Source: Streptomyces sp. ISL-43 (GTDB taxonomy: Bacteria > Actinomycetota > Actinomycetes > Streptomycetales > Streptomycetaceae). Taken from it: 64,000 bases of DNA. A model generated the notes under the pieces. That model did not search any database. It saw nothing but the letters and a program-made list of their open reading frames with translations, and was not told where the DNA came from. The position numbers and the translations under genes were made by a program. The DNA is taken from the NCBI RefSeq assembly GCF_018614195.1, contig NZ_JAGGOT010000044.1, positions 1 to 64,000 on the forward strand, in the 5' to 3' direction. This document shows positions 8,524 to 17,026 of this stretch, one piece after another (within the stretch, counting starts at the first letter, position 1; every line of letters starts with the position of its first letter).

Positions 8524-8907
8524 TGTTCGCTCTCCCCCTCTGGGATTTAGCGGGTGTCTCAGCGCACGTAACGCGCGAGAGGCCGGACTTGTGCCCGACC
8601 TGAGGCGGAGATTTTGCCTCACATCAAGGTCTGTTACTCAATCGACACCCAGCCGCACATCAGAAGGAGCGATTGGCTGGGATGACGACCGGGACCGTAC
8701 ACGGTCCGGGGGCCGCCTTGCACAAACGCCACCCCATGTATTTCCCGCCGTTAGGGGGGCCGGAAACCCGGACTTCCCGGGCTTTCCGGCCCCCCTAAGG
8801 TCACTGAACGCATCTGGACGGACACTCGACACTGTGATCGATCGCACAGAAGTCATTGCCTTCACGTCCCAAGCGTTCAGCCGACGGCGAACACGGAGTG
8901 ACCGGCG
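8524..8907. other. Intergenic region between cutS and the DUF4193 gene
   Basis: These 384 bp contain no supported gene. They hold the large inverted repeat at 8751-8798 and, nearer 8524-8650, the leader and promoter region of the minus-strand DUF4193 gene. Confidence 0.6.
8751..8798 (-). terminator. Strong stem-loop terminator downstream of cutS
   Basis: A perfect 16-bp inverted repeat (TTAGGGGGGCCGGAAA at 8751-8766, complement at 8783-8798) surrounds a 16-nt loop that can itself pair partly. It sits about 110 bp past the cutS stop and before the DUF4193 promoter, so it probably ends cutRS transcription. It is symmetrical enough to act on either strand. Confidence 0.75.
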
Positions 8908-10152
8908 TCACAAGGGTAGAGTGACACGCATCACGAGGCCACCGCCCTCGCGCGGGATCGCCTGGATCCTCCCGCCGTGTGCGCGCGCCACAGAGCGCGC
9001 GATCGAGAGGCCTAGCCCCACACCCTTGTCGCTGCCCGTGCGCTCCGTACGCAGCCGTCTGAAGGGCTCGAAGAGGTTGTCCACCTCGTACGCGGGAACC
9101 ACGGGACCCGTGTTCGATACCAGCAGCACCGCCTGGCCGTGCACGGCCTCGGTGGTGACCTCCACCCAGCCGCCTTCCGGGACGTTGTAGCGGACGGCGT
9201 TCTGCACCAGGTTGAGCGCGATCCGCTCCAGCAGCACGCCGTTGCCCTGGACCACGGCCAGCGCGCGCTCGCCGCGGATCTCGATGCCCTTGGCGTGGGC
9301 CTCCCCGCGCGCCTGATCGATGGCGCGCGAGGCCACCTCCGCCAGGTCCACGGGCTTTCGCTCGATGATCTGGTTGTCGCTGCGGGCCAGCAGCAGCAGG
9401 CCCTCGACCAGCTGTTCGCTGCGCTCGTTGGTGGCGAGCAGGGTCTTGCCGAGCTGCTGGAGCTCCACCGGCGCCCCGGGGTCGGAGAGGTGCACCTCCA
9501 GCAGGGTCCGGTTGATGGCCAGCGGGGTCCTCAGCTCGTGCGAGGCGTTGGCCACGAACCGCTGCTGGGCCGTGAAGGCCCGCTCCAGCCGGTCGAGCAT
9601 CTCGTCGAAGGTGTCGGCGAGCTCCTTGAGCTCGTCGTCCGGCCCGTCGAGCTCGATCCGCCGGGTCAGGTCGGAGCCGACCACCCGGCGGGCCGTCCGG
9701 GTGATCTTGCCGAGCGGCGAGAGCACCCGGCCGGCCATCGCGTAGCCGAAGGCGAAGGCGATGATGCTGAGGCCCATCAGGGCCATCAGCGACCGGCTCA
9801 GCAGGTCGTCCAGCGCGTGCCTGCGCTGTTCGAGGATGCACGCGTTGATCGCGGCGTTGAACTGGTCGTGGGTCTGGCCCCTGCCGCCCACGCCGGGGCA
9901 GGTGCTGGTGACCTGGATGTCGGTCCCGCCGACGATCTTGAACGGCAGTCCGTTGCCCTCGCGCAGCGCCTGCGCCGCCAGCAGGTAGATGATCGACAGC
10001 AGCAGGATGCCCGCGATCAGGAACATCCCGCCGTACAGCAGCGTGAGGCGTATGCGGATGGTCGGCCGCAGCCAAGGGAAAGGACCCTCGGGCTGGCCGG
10101 GGTCCCAGGTCGGTTTCGGTGGCGCCGATGGTGGCACCGGGGTCGCTGCCAC
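8908..10152 (-). CDS. cutS: CutS sensor histidine kinase
   Basis: This 414-aa membrane kinase begins at a GTG (VAATPVPPS) 5 nt after the cutR stop. It has TM1 at about 38-60, an extracytoplasmic loop of roughly 65 residues, TM2 at about 125-145, and a HAMP region. The HisKA domain carries the phospho-His near residue 205 (NASHELRTPLAIN), and the HATPase domain reads LNLVQNAVRYN and GVGLGLSIARSV. The loop contains two cysteines (in TSTCPGVGG and INACILEQ), a feature of CutS and a possible disulphide sensor. CutRS is known in S. lividans and S. coelicolor as a repressor of antibiotic production, and more recently was linked to secretion stress. Identification rests on sequence, length and position. 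Confidence 0.9.
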   Translation of the reverse strand: MAATPVPPSAPPKPTWDPGQPEGPFPWLRPTIRIRLTLLYGGMFLIAGILLLSIIYLLAAQALREGNGLPFKIVGGTDIQVTSTCPGVGGRGQTHDQFNAAINACILEQRRHALDDLLSRSLMALMGLSIIAFAFGYAMAGRVLSPLGKITRTARRVVGSDLTRRIELDGPDDELKELADTFDEMLDRLERAFTAQQRFVANASHELRTPLAINRTLLEVHLSDPGAPVELQQLGKTLLATNERSEQLVEGLLLLARSDNQIIERKPVDLAEVASRAIDQARGEAHAKGIEIRGERALAVVQGNGVLLERIALNLVQNAVRYNVPEGGWVEVTTEAVHGQAVLLVSNTGPVVPAYEVDNLFEPFRRLRTERTGSDKGVGLGLSIARSVARAHGGRIQAIPREGGGLVMRVTLPL

Positions 10153-10157
10153 CCGCG

Positions 10158-10811
10158 TCAGATCCGGTAGCCGGAACCGGGGACGGTCACGATGACCGGC
10201 GGTTCCCCGAGCTTGCGCCGCAGCGTCATCACCGTCACGCGCACCACGTTGGTGAACGGGTCGGTGTTCTCGTCCCACGCCTTCTCCAGGAGCTGCTCGG
10301 CGGACACGACCGTGCCCTCGCTGCGCATGAGGACCTCCAGCACCGCGAACTCCTTCGGCGCCAGCTGCACCTCCTTGCCCTCGCGGAACACCTCTCGCCG
10401 GTTCGGGTCCAGCTTGATCCCGGCGCGCTCCAGCACGGGAGGCAGCGCGACGGTGGTGCGGCGCCCGAGCGCCCGGACCCTCGCGGTCAGCTCGGTGAAC
10501 GCGAAGGGCTTGGGCAGGTAGTCGTCCGCCCCGAGCTCCAGGCCCTCGACCCGGTCGCTCACGTCGCCCGACGCGGTCAGCATGAGCACGCGGGTGGGCA
10601 TGCCGAGCTCGACGATCTTCCGGCAGACGTCGTCGCCGTGCACGAGCGGGAGGTCCCGGTCGAGCACGACCACGTCGTAGTCGTTCACTCCGACGCGCTC
10701 AAGGGCCGCGGCGCCGTCGTACACGACGTCCACGGCCATGGCCTCCCGGCGCAGTCCGGTGGCCACCGCATCGGCGAGCAGCTGCTCGTCCTCGACGACG
10801 AGTACGCGCAC
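10158..10811 (-). CDS. cutR: CutR response regulator
   Basis: This 217-aa OmpR-family regulator has its receiver domain at 1-115, with phosphoacceptor Asp51 in VVVLDRDLPL and the Lys in DYLPKPFA. The winged-helix domain covers about 130-217 (LAPKEFAVLEVLMRS, VVRVTVMTLRRKLGEPPV, GSGYRI end). The GTG start has an AGGAAGGA-like ribosome site, and the length equals that of characterised CutR. It is co-transcribed with cutS, 5 nt downstream. The region upstream of the start is about 245 bp to the divergent small gene and must hold the promoter. Confidence 0.92.
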   Translation of the reverse strand: MRVLVVEDEQLLADAVATGLRREAMAVDVVYDGAAALERVGVNDYDVVVLDRDLPLVHGDDVCRKIVELGMPTRVLMLTASGDVSDRVEGLELGADDYLPKPFAFTELTARVRALGRRTTVALPPVLERAGIKLDPNRREVFREGKEVQLAPKEFAVLEVLMRSEGTVVSAEQLLEKAWDENTDPFTNVVRVTVMTLRRKLGEPPVIVTVPGSGYRI

Positions 10812-11056
10812 GTCGTTTCCTTCCTCAGTGCCCGTCAGGGCAGGCGTGTGGTGCGTCGTCCATCCTGCCCCTTTCGGCCGTAAACCGGCTGTAAGACGCC
10901 ACACGGGGGTACCCGAGGGGCGGAAGTGAGGATTCCCTCGCCTTGAGAGGTTTCTGGGTCCAGGGCGGCGGGGAGGACGACTTCACACCCCGAACACTCC
11001 CTGACGGCGGACTGCCACGTGCCGCCGCCGACCCACGAAGAGGGGGCGAACCCACC

Positions 11057-11230
11057 ATGGACGCATTCACCGCGGGTCTCCTGCAGCGCATCAGGAGCAC
11101 GCAGTCGGACCTCAGGCAGGCTCGCGAGACGGGCGACGACTTCCTCGTGGAAGTGGAACAGGCGGAGCTGGAAGACCTCCAGCGCATCGCAGCCGATCAC
11201 GGCGTTCCGGTCACCGTCTCCGCCTGCTGA
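11057..11230 (+). CDS. Small conserved acidic helical protein
   Basis: This 57-aa protein (MDAFTAGLLQRIRSTQSD...) is predicted to be almost entirely helical, with alternating charges and a coiled-coil-like LVEVEQAELEDLQRIA segment. It ends VTVSAC. An AGAGGGGG ribosome site lies about 12 nt upstream of the ATG. Small genes of this type sit between cutR and the inositol monophosphatase gene in relatives. Function unknown. An in-frame upstream ATG at 10943 would add 38 poorly conserved-looking residues and is less likely. Confidence 0.7.
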   Translation: MDAFTAGLLQRIRSTQSDLRQARETGDDFLVEVEQAELEDLQRIAADHGVPVTVSAC

Positions 11231-11350
11231 CGCCCGCACCCGCCGATCCCACACACCCCCGGACCCCGGAGGCCGCCGAGCGGCCGCCGGGGTTCCCTCA
11301 TTGCCCGGAGCGGCCGCCCGGCCGCGTCCGGCCGCGATTCCCTCCCGGCT

Positions 11351-11440
11351 GCCCAGTCGTGCCCAGGTGCCCAGTCCCGCCCGGCTGCCCAGTCGTGCCC
11401 GGGTGCTCAGTCGTGCCCGGGTGCTCAGTCGTGCCAGGCC
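11351..11440. repeat. Five 18-bp tandem repeats spanning the IMPase stop codon
   Basis: Five consecutive imperfect copies of an 18-bp unit (consensus GCCCAGTCGTGCCCGGGT) occupy 11351-11440. The inositol monophosphatase stop codon lies inside the last unit. The length is a multiple of three, so unit loss or gain would not shift a frame. Confidence 0.8.
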
Positions 11441-12246
11441 CCGGCCTCGTCCAGCAGCGGCTGCAGCGAGGCGAACACCGCCGGGGTCGCGGCCAGCGCG
11501 AGCTCGCCGGAGGCCGGCTCACCCGGCCGGCCGCCGGTCAGCGCACCGGCCTCCCGGGCGATCAGGTCGCCCGCCGCCAGGTCCCAGGGGTTCAGCCCGC
11601 GCTCCCAGTACCCGTCGAGCCGCCCGGCCGCGACGTCGCACAGGTCGATCGCCGCCGACCCGCCGCGCCGGATGTCGCGGACCACCGGGATGATCCGCCG
11701 CGCCACTTCGGCCTGGTGGTCCTTGCGGGTCTGGACGTATGCGAACCCGGTACTGATCAGAGCCTGCTCCAGCGGAGCGGCCGCCCGGCAGGCCAGCCGC
11801 ACGTCGCCCAGCCAGGCCCCGCGCCCCAGCACCGCGTGGAACGTCTCCCCGCGCATCGGCGCGGCCACGACGCCGGCCAGGGTCGTCCCGCGGTACTCGG
11901 CAGCGATGGACACGCCCCAGGAGGGCAGCCCGTAGAGATAGTTCACGGTGCCGTCCAGCGGGTCGATCACCCACCGGACGCCACTGGTCCCCGCCGTGTC
12001 GGAGCCCTCTTCGCCCAGCAGCCCGTCCTCGGGCCGGCGCTCCCCGAGGATGCCGGTGATCAGCTTCTCGGCCGCGATGTCCATCTCGGTCACCACGTCG
12101 ATCGGGCTCGACTTGGTCGCCGCGACCGCCAGGTCGGCCGGACGGCCGTCCCTCAGCAGGGCGCCCGCCCGCCGGGCGGCCTCCAGGGCCACGTCCAGCA
12201 GTTCGGTCTTCAGCTCTTCGGAGACTTCGGGGACTTCGGAGATCAC
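11425..12246 (-). CDS. Inositol monophosphatase family protein
   Basis: This 273-aa Mg-dependent phosphatase of the SuhB/IMPase family shows the metal-binding motifs: E in LLGEEGSD, the WVIDPLDGTVNYLYGLP motif (about 92-108) and the C-terminal LNPWDLAAGDLIAREAGA motif. It probably removes phosphate from inositol-1-phosphate or a related sugar phosphate. In actinomycetes that supports phosphatidylinositol and mycothiol synthesis, though the substrate is not fixed by sequence. The ATG start lies 16 bp after the ferrochelatase stop, so the two are likely co-transcribed. The C-terminal WHD and stop fall in an 18-bp tandem repeat. Confidence 0.9.
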   Translation of the reverse strand: MISEVPEVSEELKTELLDVALEAARRAGALLRDGRPADLAVAATKSSPIDVVTEMDIAAEKLITGILGERRPEDGLLGEEGSDTAGTSGVRWVIDPLDGTVNYLYGLPSWGVSIAAEYRGTTLAGVVAAPMRGETFHAVLGRGAWLGDVRLACRAAAPLEQALISTGFAYVQTRKDHQAEVARRIIPVVRDIRRGGSAAIDLCDVAAGRLDGYWERGLNPWDLAAGDLIAREAGALTGGRPGEPASGELALAATPAVFASLQPLLDEAGAWHD

Positions 12247-12261
12247 GGCCGGTTCCCTTCC

Positions 12262-13437
12262 CTACGCGTACGGACTGTCCACACCCGCGGCCGCCGGCCG
12301 GGGCCCCCGTGCCGGGCAGCAGCCCACGGCACACAGATCATGACTGGCTCCGAGCAGGCCGAGCGCGCAGCGCTCCACGGGCTCGCCCCGCTGCGCGGCG
12401 GCCCGCTCCAGCAGGAGGTCCCGTACGGCCGCCGCGAACCTGGGGTCGGCTCCGACCGTCGCCGAGCGGGCGACGGGCAGCCCCAGCTCGGCGGCCTTCG
12501 CCGTCGCCTCCGTGTCGAGGTCGTAGAGCACCTCCATGTGGTCCGAGACGAAGCCGATCGGCACCATGACGACCGCCGGGGTGCCCGCCTCGCGCAGGGC
12601 CTCCAGGTGGTCGCAGATGTCCGGCTCCAGCCACGGGATGTGCGGCGCGCCACTGCGCGACTGGTAGACGAGCTCCCAGGGCAGCTCGGTGCCGGTCTCC
12701 GCGCGGACCGCGTCGGCGATCACCTTCGCGACGTCCAGGTGCTGCTTGACGTAGGCCCCGCCCTCGCCGTGCCCGGTGTGGTCCGCGACGGGGCCGGAGG
12801 CGTCCGCGGCCGCGGTCGGGATCGAGTGGGTCGTGAAGGCCAGCCGCGCCCCGGCCCGCACCTCCTCGGGCAGCGATTCCAGCGACGCCAGCACCCCGTC
12901 GATCATGGGCTGGACGAAGCCTGGGTGGTTGAAGTAGTGCCGCAGCTTGTCGACCTTCGGCAGCTCCGCCTCGGCCGTGCCCTCCTCGACGAGCAGGGCG
13001 AGCGCGTCGGCGAGGTTCTCGCGGTACTGGCGGCAGCCCGAGTACGAGGCGTAGGCGCTGGTCGCGAGCACCGCGATGCGGCGGCGGCCGTCGGCGGCCA
13101 TCTCGCGCATCACGTCGTTCAGGTACGGGGCCCAGTTGCGGTTGCCCCAGTAGACGGGCAGGTCCAGCCCGTGCTCCGCGAAGTCCTTGCGCAGCGCGTC
13201 CAGCAGCTCGCGGTTCTGCCCGTTGATCGGGCTGACGCCGCCGAAGCCGAAGTAGTGCTGCCCGACCTCCTTCAGCCGCTCGCGCGGGATGCCGCGCCCG
13301 CGCGTGACGTTCTCCAGGAACGGCACGACGTCGTCGGGCCCCTCGGGGCCGCCGAAGGACAGCAGCAGGAGGGCGTCGTAGGGGGCGGCGGGGCCTTCGG
13401 CCGGGCCGGCGGCGGAGGCGCGGAGCTGGTCAGACAT
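12262..13437 (-). CDS. cpfC: Ferrochelatase (coproporphyrin III type)
   Basis: This 391-aa protein inserts ferrous iron into a porphyrin. In actinobacteria the substrate is coproporphyrin III, in the coproporphyrin-dependent heme pathway. It shows LLLSFGGPEGPDDVVPFLENV at the N-terminus, the YWGNRNWAPYL region and the conserved catalytic His in FTTHSIP. Near residues 357-376 it carries a C-terminal cysteine cluster (CALGLLGASHDLCAVGCCP) typical of [2Fe-2S]-containing actinobacterial ferrochelatases. The ATG (MSDQLRAS) fits the family; a longer frame is unsupported. A palindrome resembling an iron-regulator site lies 71-93 bp upstream, between this gene and the divergent MFS gene. Confidence 0.93.
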   Translation of the reverse strand: MSDQLRASAAGPAEGPAAPYDALLLLSFGGPEGPDDVVPFLENVTRGRGIPRERLKEVGQHYFGFGGVSPINGQNRELLDALRKDFAEHGLDLPVYWGNRNWAPYLNDVMREMAADGRRRIAVLATSAYASYSGCRQYRENLADALALLVEEGTAEAELPKVDKLRHYFNHPGFVQPMIDGVLASLESLPEEVRAGARLAFTTHSIPTAAADASGPVADHTGHGEGGAYVKQHLDVAKVIADAVRAETGTELPWELVYQSRSGAPHIPWLEPDICDHLEALREAGTPAVVMVPIGFVSDHMEVLYDLDTEATAKAAELGLPVARSATVGADPRFAAAVRDLLLERAAAQRGEPVERCALGLLGASHDLCAVGCCPARGPRPAAAGVDSPYA

Positions 13438-13503
13438 GTCTCGAATCCTGCCACCCGCCCCCGTCGGGCGGGAAACAGGCCCGGCGTCCGAATCCACCCC
13501 TTC

Positions 13504-13530
13504 ACAGGTAAGGTCACCCTTACTTCCTGT
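13504..13530. promoter_or_regulatory. Nested palindrome, candidate DtxR/IdeR-type iron box
   Basis: GTAAGG-TCAC-CCTTAC (13508-13523) is a perfect 6-4-6 inverted repeat. It is nested in a second repeat, ACAGG (13504-13508) and CCTGT (13526-13530). It lies between the divergent ferrochelatase and MFS genes. DtxR-family iron boxes have related AGGTWAG half-sites, so iron control of the heme gene is plausible but inferred. Confidence 0.45.
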
Positions 13531-13606
13531 TGCTCCTTCCCCATGCGGGCACCCTGTGTGCGGTCGTAACCTGTATGGGCCATCGACGTCCCCTACGGAG
13601 GGCACC

Positions 13607-14869
13607 TTGCCCAGTCCCTACCGCGCGATCTTCGCCGCCCCCGGGAGCCGGGGGTTCAGCGCGGCCGGCCTCATAGGCCGGCTGCCGCTGTCCATGGTCG
13701 GCGTCGGCATCCTCACGATGATCTCCGAGCTCACCGGCCGGTACTCGCTGGCCGGCGCGCTCACCGCCACCCTCGCGCTCTCCGCCGCCGTCATGGGCCC
13801 CCAGGTCTCCCGCCTCGTCGACCAGTACGGCCAGCGGCGCGTCCTGCGCCCGGCGACCCTGCTCGCGGCCGTCGCCGTCTGCGGCATGCTGCTCTGCACG
13901 GCCAACAACGCGCCCGACTGGACCCTGTTCCTCTTCTCGGCGCTCGCCGGCTGCGTGCCGAGCGTGGGCTCGATGATCCGCGCCCGGTGGACGGCCATCT
14001 ACCGCGACTCCCCGCGCGATCTGCACACGGCGTACTCCCTGGAGTCCGTCCTCGACGAGGTCTGCTTCATCTTCGGCCCGATCATCGCCATCGGACTCTC
14101 CACCACCTGGTTCCCCGAGGCCGGCCCGCTGGTCGCCGGGGTCTGCCTGCTGGTGGGGGTGTGGTGGCTGACCGCGCAGCGCGCCACCGAGCCGGCCCCG
14201 CACCCGCGAGGCGAGGACACCGACCGGACCTCGGCCCTGCGCTCCCCCGGACTCCAGGTGCTGATGGCCACCTTCGTGGCCACCGGGGCCATCTTCGGCT
14301 CCATCGACGTGGTCACCCTGGCCTTCGCCGAGGAGCAGGGCCACAAGGCCGCGGCCAGCTTCATCCTCGCCGTCTGGGCGGTCGGCTCCTGCCTCGCGGG
14401 CATCGTCTTCGGCCTCCTGCACCTCAAGGGGAAGGCCGAACCCAGGTGGGTACTGGGTATTTGTGCGATGGCCGTGAGTATGATCCCCCTCCTACTGGCC
14501 GGGAACCTTCCGTTTCTGGCCGTGGCGCTCTTCGTCTCGGGCCTCGCCATCGCTCCCACGATGATCACCACGATGGCCCTGATCGAGGCGCATGTACCAC
14601 GCGCGAAGCTGACCGAGGGCATGACGTGGATCAGCACCGGCCTCGCGGTCGGGGTCGCGCTCGGCTCTTCCGTGGCCGGCTGGGTCATCGACGCGGCCGG
14701 CGCGAGGAGCGGGTACGTCGTCTCCATCTCGGCGGGGACCGCCGCGGCGGCGGTGGCGTTCGCGGGTTATCGCCGGCTGACGAGGTCGGCGCAAGGGGAG
14801 GAGCCTTCTAGCCATGGCGACGACGGGGACAGCAGGGAAGAGCGGGACACGGACCGCCGCGTGGCATAA
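13607..14869 (+). CDS. MFS transporter
   Basis: This 420-aa, 12-TM major facilitator protein begins at TTG (LPSPYRAIFAAPG), with an ACGGAGGG ribosome site 6 nt upstream. A longer frame from 13436 would run through the opposing ferrochelatase start and is rejected. It has the loop 2-3 signature VSRLVDQYGQRRVLRP, repeated Gly/Ala-rich helices and a polar C-terminal tail (EEPSSHGDDGDSREERD). The substrate is unknown. Its 3' end overlaps the FAD oxidase gene by 56 bp, an unusually long overlap that implies translational coupling. It shares its upstream region, including the palindrome, with ferrochelatase. Confidence 0.88.
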   Translation: MPSPYRAIFAAPGSRGFSAAGLIGRLPLSMVGVGILTMISELTGRYSLAGALTATLALSAAVMGPQVSRLVDQYGQRRVLRPATLLAAVAVCGMLLCTANNAPDWTLFLFSALAGCVPSVGSMIRARWTAIYRDSPRDLHTAYSLESVLDEVCFIFGPIIAIGLSTTWFPEAGPLVAGVCLLVGVWWLTAQRATEPAPHPRGEDTDRTSALRSPGLQVLMATFVATGAIFGSIDVVTLAFAEEQGHKAAASFILAVWAVGSCLAGIVFGLLHLKGKAEPRWVLGICAMAVSMIPLLLAGNLPFLAVALFVSGLAIAPTMITTMALIEAHVPRAKLTEGMTWISTGLAVGVALGSSVAGWVIDAAGARSGYVVSISAGTAAAAVAFAGYRRLTRSAQGEEPSSHGDDGDSREERDTDRRVA

Positions 14870-16148
14870 CTGGGCGGGCAACGTCAGTGCCACGCCCGCG
14901 CGCGTGGTGGCCCCGGCCTCGGTCGGGGAACTCCAGGAGGCGGTCCGCCGGGCCGCCGGGGACGGGCTGAAGGTGAAGGCGGTCGGCACCGGCCACTCCT
15001 TCACCTCGGCCGCCGCGACCGACGGCGTACTGATCCGCCCGCAGGCACTGGCCGGGATCCAGGGGATCGACCGGGAGGCCGGCACCGTGACCGTGGCGGC
15101 GGGCACGGTCCTCAAGGACCTCAACCTGGCCCTCGCCAAGGAGGGCCTGTCGCTCGCGAACATGGGCGACATCATGGAGCAGACGGTCTCCGGCGCCACC
15201 AGCACCGGGACCCACGGCACCGGCCGCGACTCCGCCTCCATCGCCGCCCAGATCCGCGGCCTGGAGCTGGTCACCGCGGACGGGCAGCTGCTCACGTGCT
15301 CCGAGAAGGAGAATCCGGAGGTCTTCGCGGCGGCCCGGCTCGGCATCGGGGCGCTCGGCATCGTCACCGCGATCACCTTCGCCGTGGAGCCGCTCTTCTT
15401 CCTGACCGCCCGCGAGGAACCGATGAGCTTCGACCGGGTGACCGCCGAGTTCGACGAGCACCACGCGGAGAACGAGCACTTCGAGTTCTACTGGTTCCCG
15501 CACACCGGCAACTGCAACACCAAGCGGAACAACCGCAGCCAGGGCCCGGCCGCCCCGCCCGGAGCGGTCTCCGCCTGGATCGAGGACGAACTCCTGTCCA
15601 ACGGGATCTTCCAGGCCGCCAACTCCTTCGGCCGCGCGGTCCCCTCGGCCATCCCCTCCATCGCCCGGATAGCCAGCCGCGCCCTGTCTGCGCGGACCTA
15701 CACGGACATCCCGTACAAGGTGTTCACCAGTCCGCGCCGGGTCCGGTTCGTGGAGATGGAGTACGCCCTTCCGCGCGAGCGCGTCGTGGAGGCCCTGCGG
15801 GAACTGAAGACCATGGTCGACCGATCCGGCCTGCGGATCAGCTTCCCGGTGGAGGTGCGGACGGCTCCGGCGGACGACATCACCCTGTCGACGGCCTCGG
15901 GTCGCGAAACCGCGTACATCGCGGTGCACATGTACAAGGGCACCCCGTACCAGGCCTACTTCACCGCCGCGGAGCGGATCTTCACGGCGCACGGCGGGCG
16001 GCCGCACTGGGGCAAGGTCCACACGCGCGACGCCGAGTACTTCGCCCAGGTCTACCCGCGCTTCGGCGAGTTCACGGCGCTGCGGGACCGGCTCGACCCG
16101 GAGCGGGTGTTCGCCAACGACTATCTGCGGCGCGTTCTCGGGGACTGA
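14814..16148 (+). CDS. FAD-dependent D-arabinono-1,4-lactone oxidase family protein
   Basis: This 444-aa protein has an N-terminal FAD-binding PCMH domain (about 15-185). It includes VGTGHSFTSAAAT, whose His is the covalent flavin attachment residue in related sugar oxidases, and ATSTGTHGTGRDSAS. The C-terminal ALO-type domain (about 190-444) ends in the family motif PHWGKVHTRDAEYFAQVYPRF. Members oxidise sugar lactones or alditols with oxygen (for example alditol oxidase); the substrate here is not known. A GGGGAGGAG ribosome site sits inside the end of the MFS gene. It converges on the Pro/Ser-rich membrane protein. Confidence 0.88.
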   Translation: MATTGTAGKSGTRTAAWHNWAGNVSATPARVVAPASVGELQEAVRRAAGDGLKVKAVGTGHSFTSAAATDGVLIRPQALAGIQGIDREAGTVTVAAGTVLKDLNLALAKEGLSLANMGDIMEQTVSGATSTGTHGTGRDSASIAAQIRGLELVTADGQLLTCSEKENPEVFAAARLGIGALGIVTAITFAVEPLFFLTAREEPMSFDRVTAEFDEHHAENEHFEFYWFPHTGNCNTKRNNRSQGPAAPPGAVSAWIEDELLSNGIFQAANSFGRAVPSAIPSIARIASRALSARTYTDIPYKVFTSPRRVRFVEMEYALPRERVVEALRELKTMVDRSGLRISFPVEVRTAPADDITLSTASGRETAYIAVHMYKGTPYQAYFTAAERIFTAHGGRPHWGKVHTRDAEYFAQVYPRFGEFTALRDRLDPERVFANDYLRRVLGD

Positions 16149-16183
16149 CCCCGGGGCTACCGAGCCGTGGGACTGAGGCCGCC

Positions 16184-17026
16184 TCAGGGGGTCTGCGACT
16201 CCCGGCCGGTGCCCGCGCTCGCCCCGCCCGGAGTGGCCTTGCCGGTGCTCGGGGTCGGGGACTGCGGGGGCGTCGGCGTCGGCGTCGGCGTCGGGTCCGG
16301 CTTCGGCGGGGTCGGGCTCGGCGTCGGGTCCGGGGACGGCGAGGAGTCCGGGTCGGGCGAGGGGTCCGGGCTGCCGCTCGGGTGCGAGGGGCTCGGGGAG
16401 TTCCCGGTCTCCGGGCTCGTCCCGTCCGTGCCCTTGTCGCCGGTGCCGGACTCGTCCGCGGGTTCCGGCTCGGCGTTGCCGGCGTTCTGGGCCGTACCGC
16501 CCCAGACGGTCTTGTTCCCACTGCTGACGGCGTTCCCGGAGACCGCCTCGTAGGCGGCGATCCCTCCGATCGCGAGGGCGAAGGCGGCGGCCGAGGCCAC
16601 GGCGGTGCGCTTCCAGCCCCGCACCCGGCTGCCGTGCACGGTGGCCTCGCCGAACTCCTCGGAGAGTCCGGCCGGGAGCGGGGGCGCGGCCTGGCGCAGC
16701 ATCATCGTGCCGTCGGGCGCCCGCTCCTCGCCTCCGTCCACCGGCACCTGACGGCCCCTCGGGCGGGCGCTCTCGCGCAGCTGGTCGCCGGTGCGCCGGA
16801 AGAAGTGCTGGATGACCGGCCCGCCCGCGGTGGCGACCACGCTCACCACACCGGCGCCGAGGATCGTCCCGTAGACGCCCATCTTCGAGGCGAGCAGGGC
16901 CGCCGCGACGGTAGCGAGGGAGGATCCCGCGACCTGAGCCGCACTCAGATCGAGCTTCTTTCCCGGCTCCTGTTCCGGCTCCGGACCCGTCCCGATGTCC
17001 AACGCCGCCTTCTGACCCGTCCCCAT
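16184..17026 (-). CDS. Membrane protein with Pro/Ser/Asp-rich C-terminal tail
   Basis: This 280-aa protein of unknown function has a Glu/Pro-rich start. A hydrophobic region follows at about 30-70 (ATVAAALLASKMGVYGTILGAGVVSVVATAGG), then a cytoplasmic linker and a single TM near 140-160 (TAVASAAAFALAIGGIAAYEAV). The low-complexity tail of about 110 residues is dominated by Pro, Ser, Thr and Asp (DPTPSPTPP and similar repeats). Such tails usually span the cell wall. The repetitive coding sequence (16250-16400) is prone to length variation. The next gene in the same core order is sepH. Confidence 0.7.
   Translation of the reverse strand: MGTGQKAALDIGTGPEPEQEPGKKLDLSAAQVAGSSLATVAAALLASKMGVYGTILGAGVVSVVATAGGPVIQHFFRRTGDQLRESARPRGRQVPVDGGEERAPDGTMMLRQAAPPLPAGLSEEFGEATVHGSRVRGWKRTAVASAAAFALAIGGIAAYEAVSGNAVSSGNKTVWGGTAQNAGNAEPEPADESGTGDKGTDGTSPETGNSPSPSHPSGSPDPSPDPDSSPSPDPTPSPTPPKPDPTPTPTPTPPQSPTPSTGKATPGGASAGTGRESQTP

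Noticed and set aside
11351..11440. CRISPR array
   Set aside because: The 18-bp units are contiguous with no spacers, and no cas genes are present. No other regularly spaced repeat was seen in the window.
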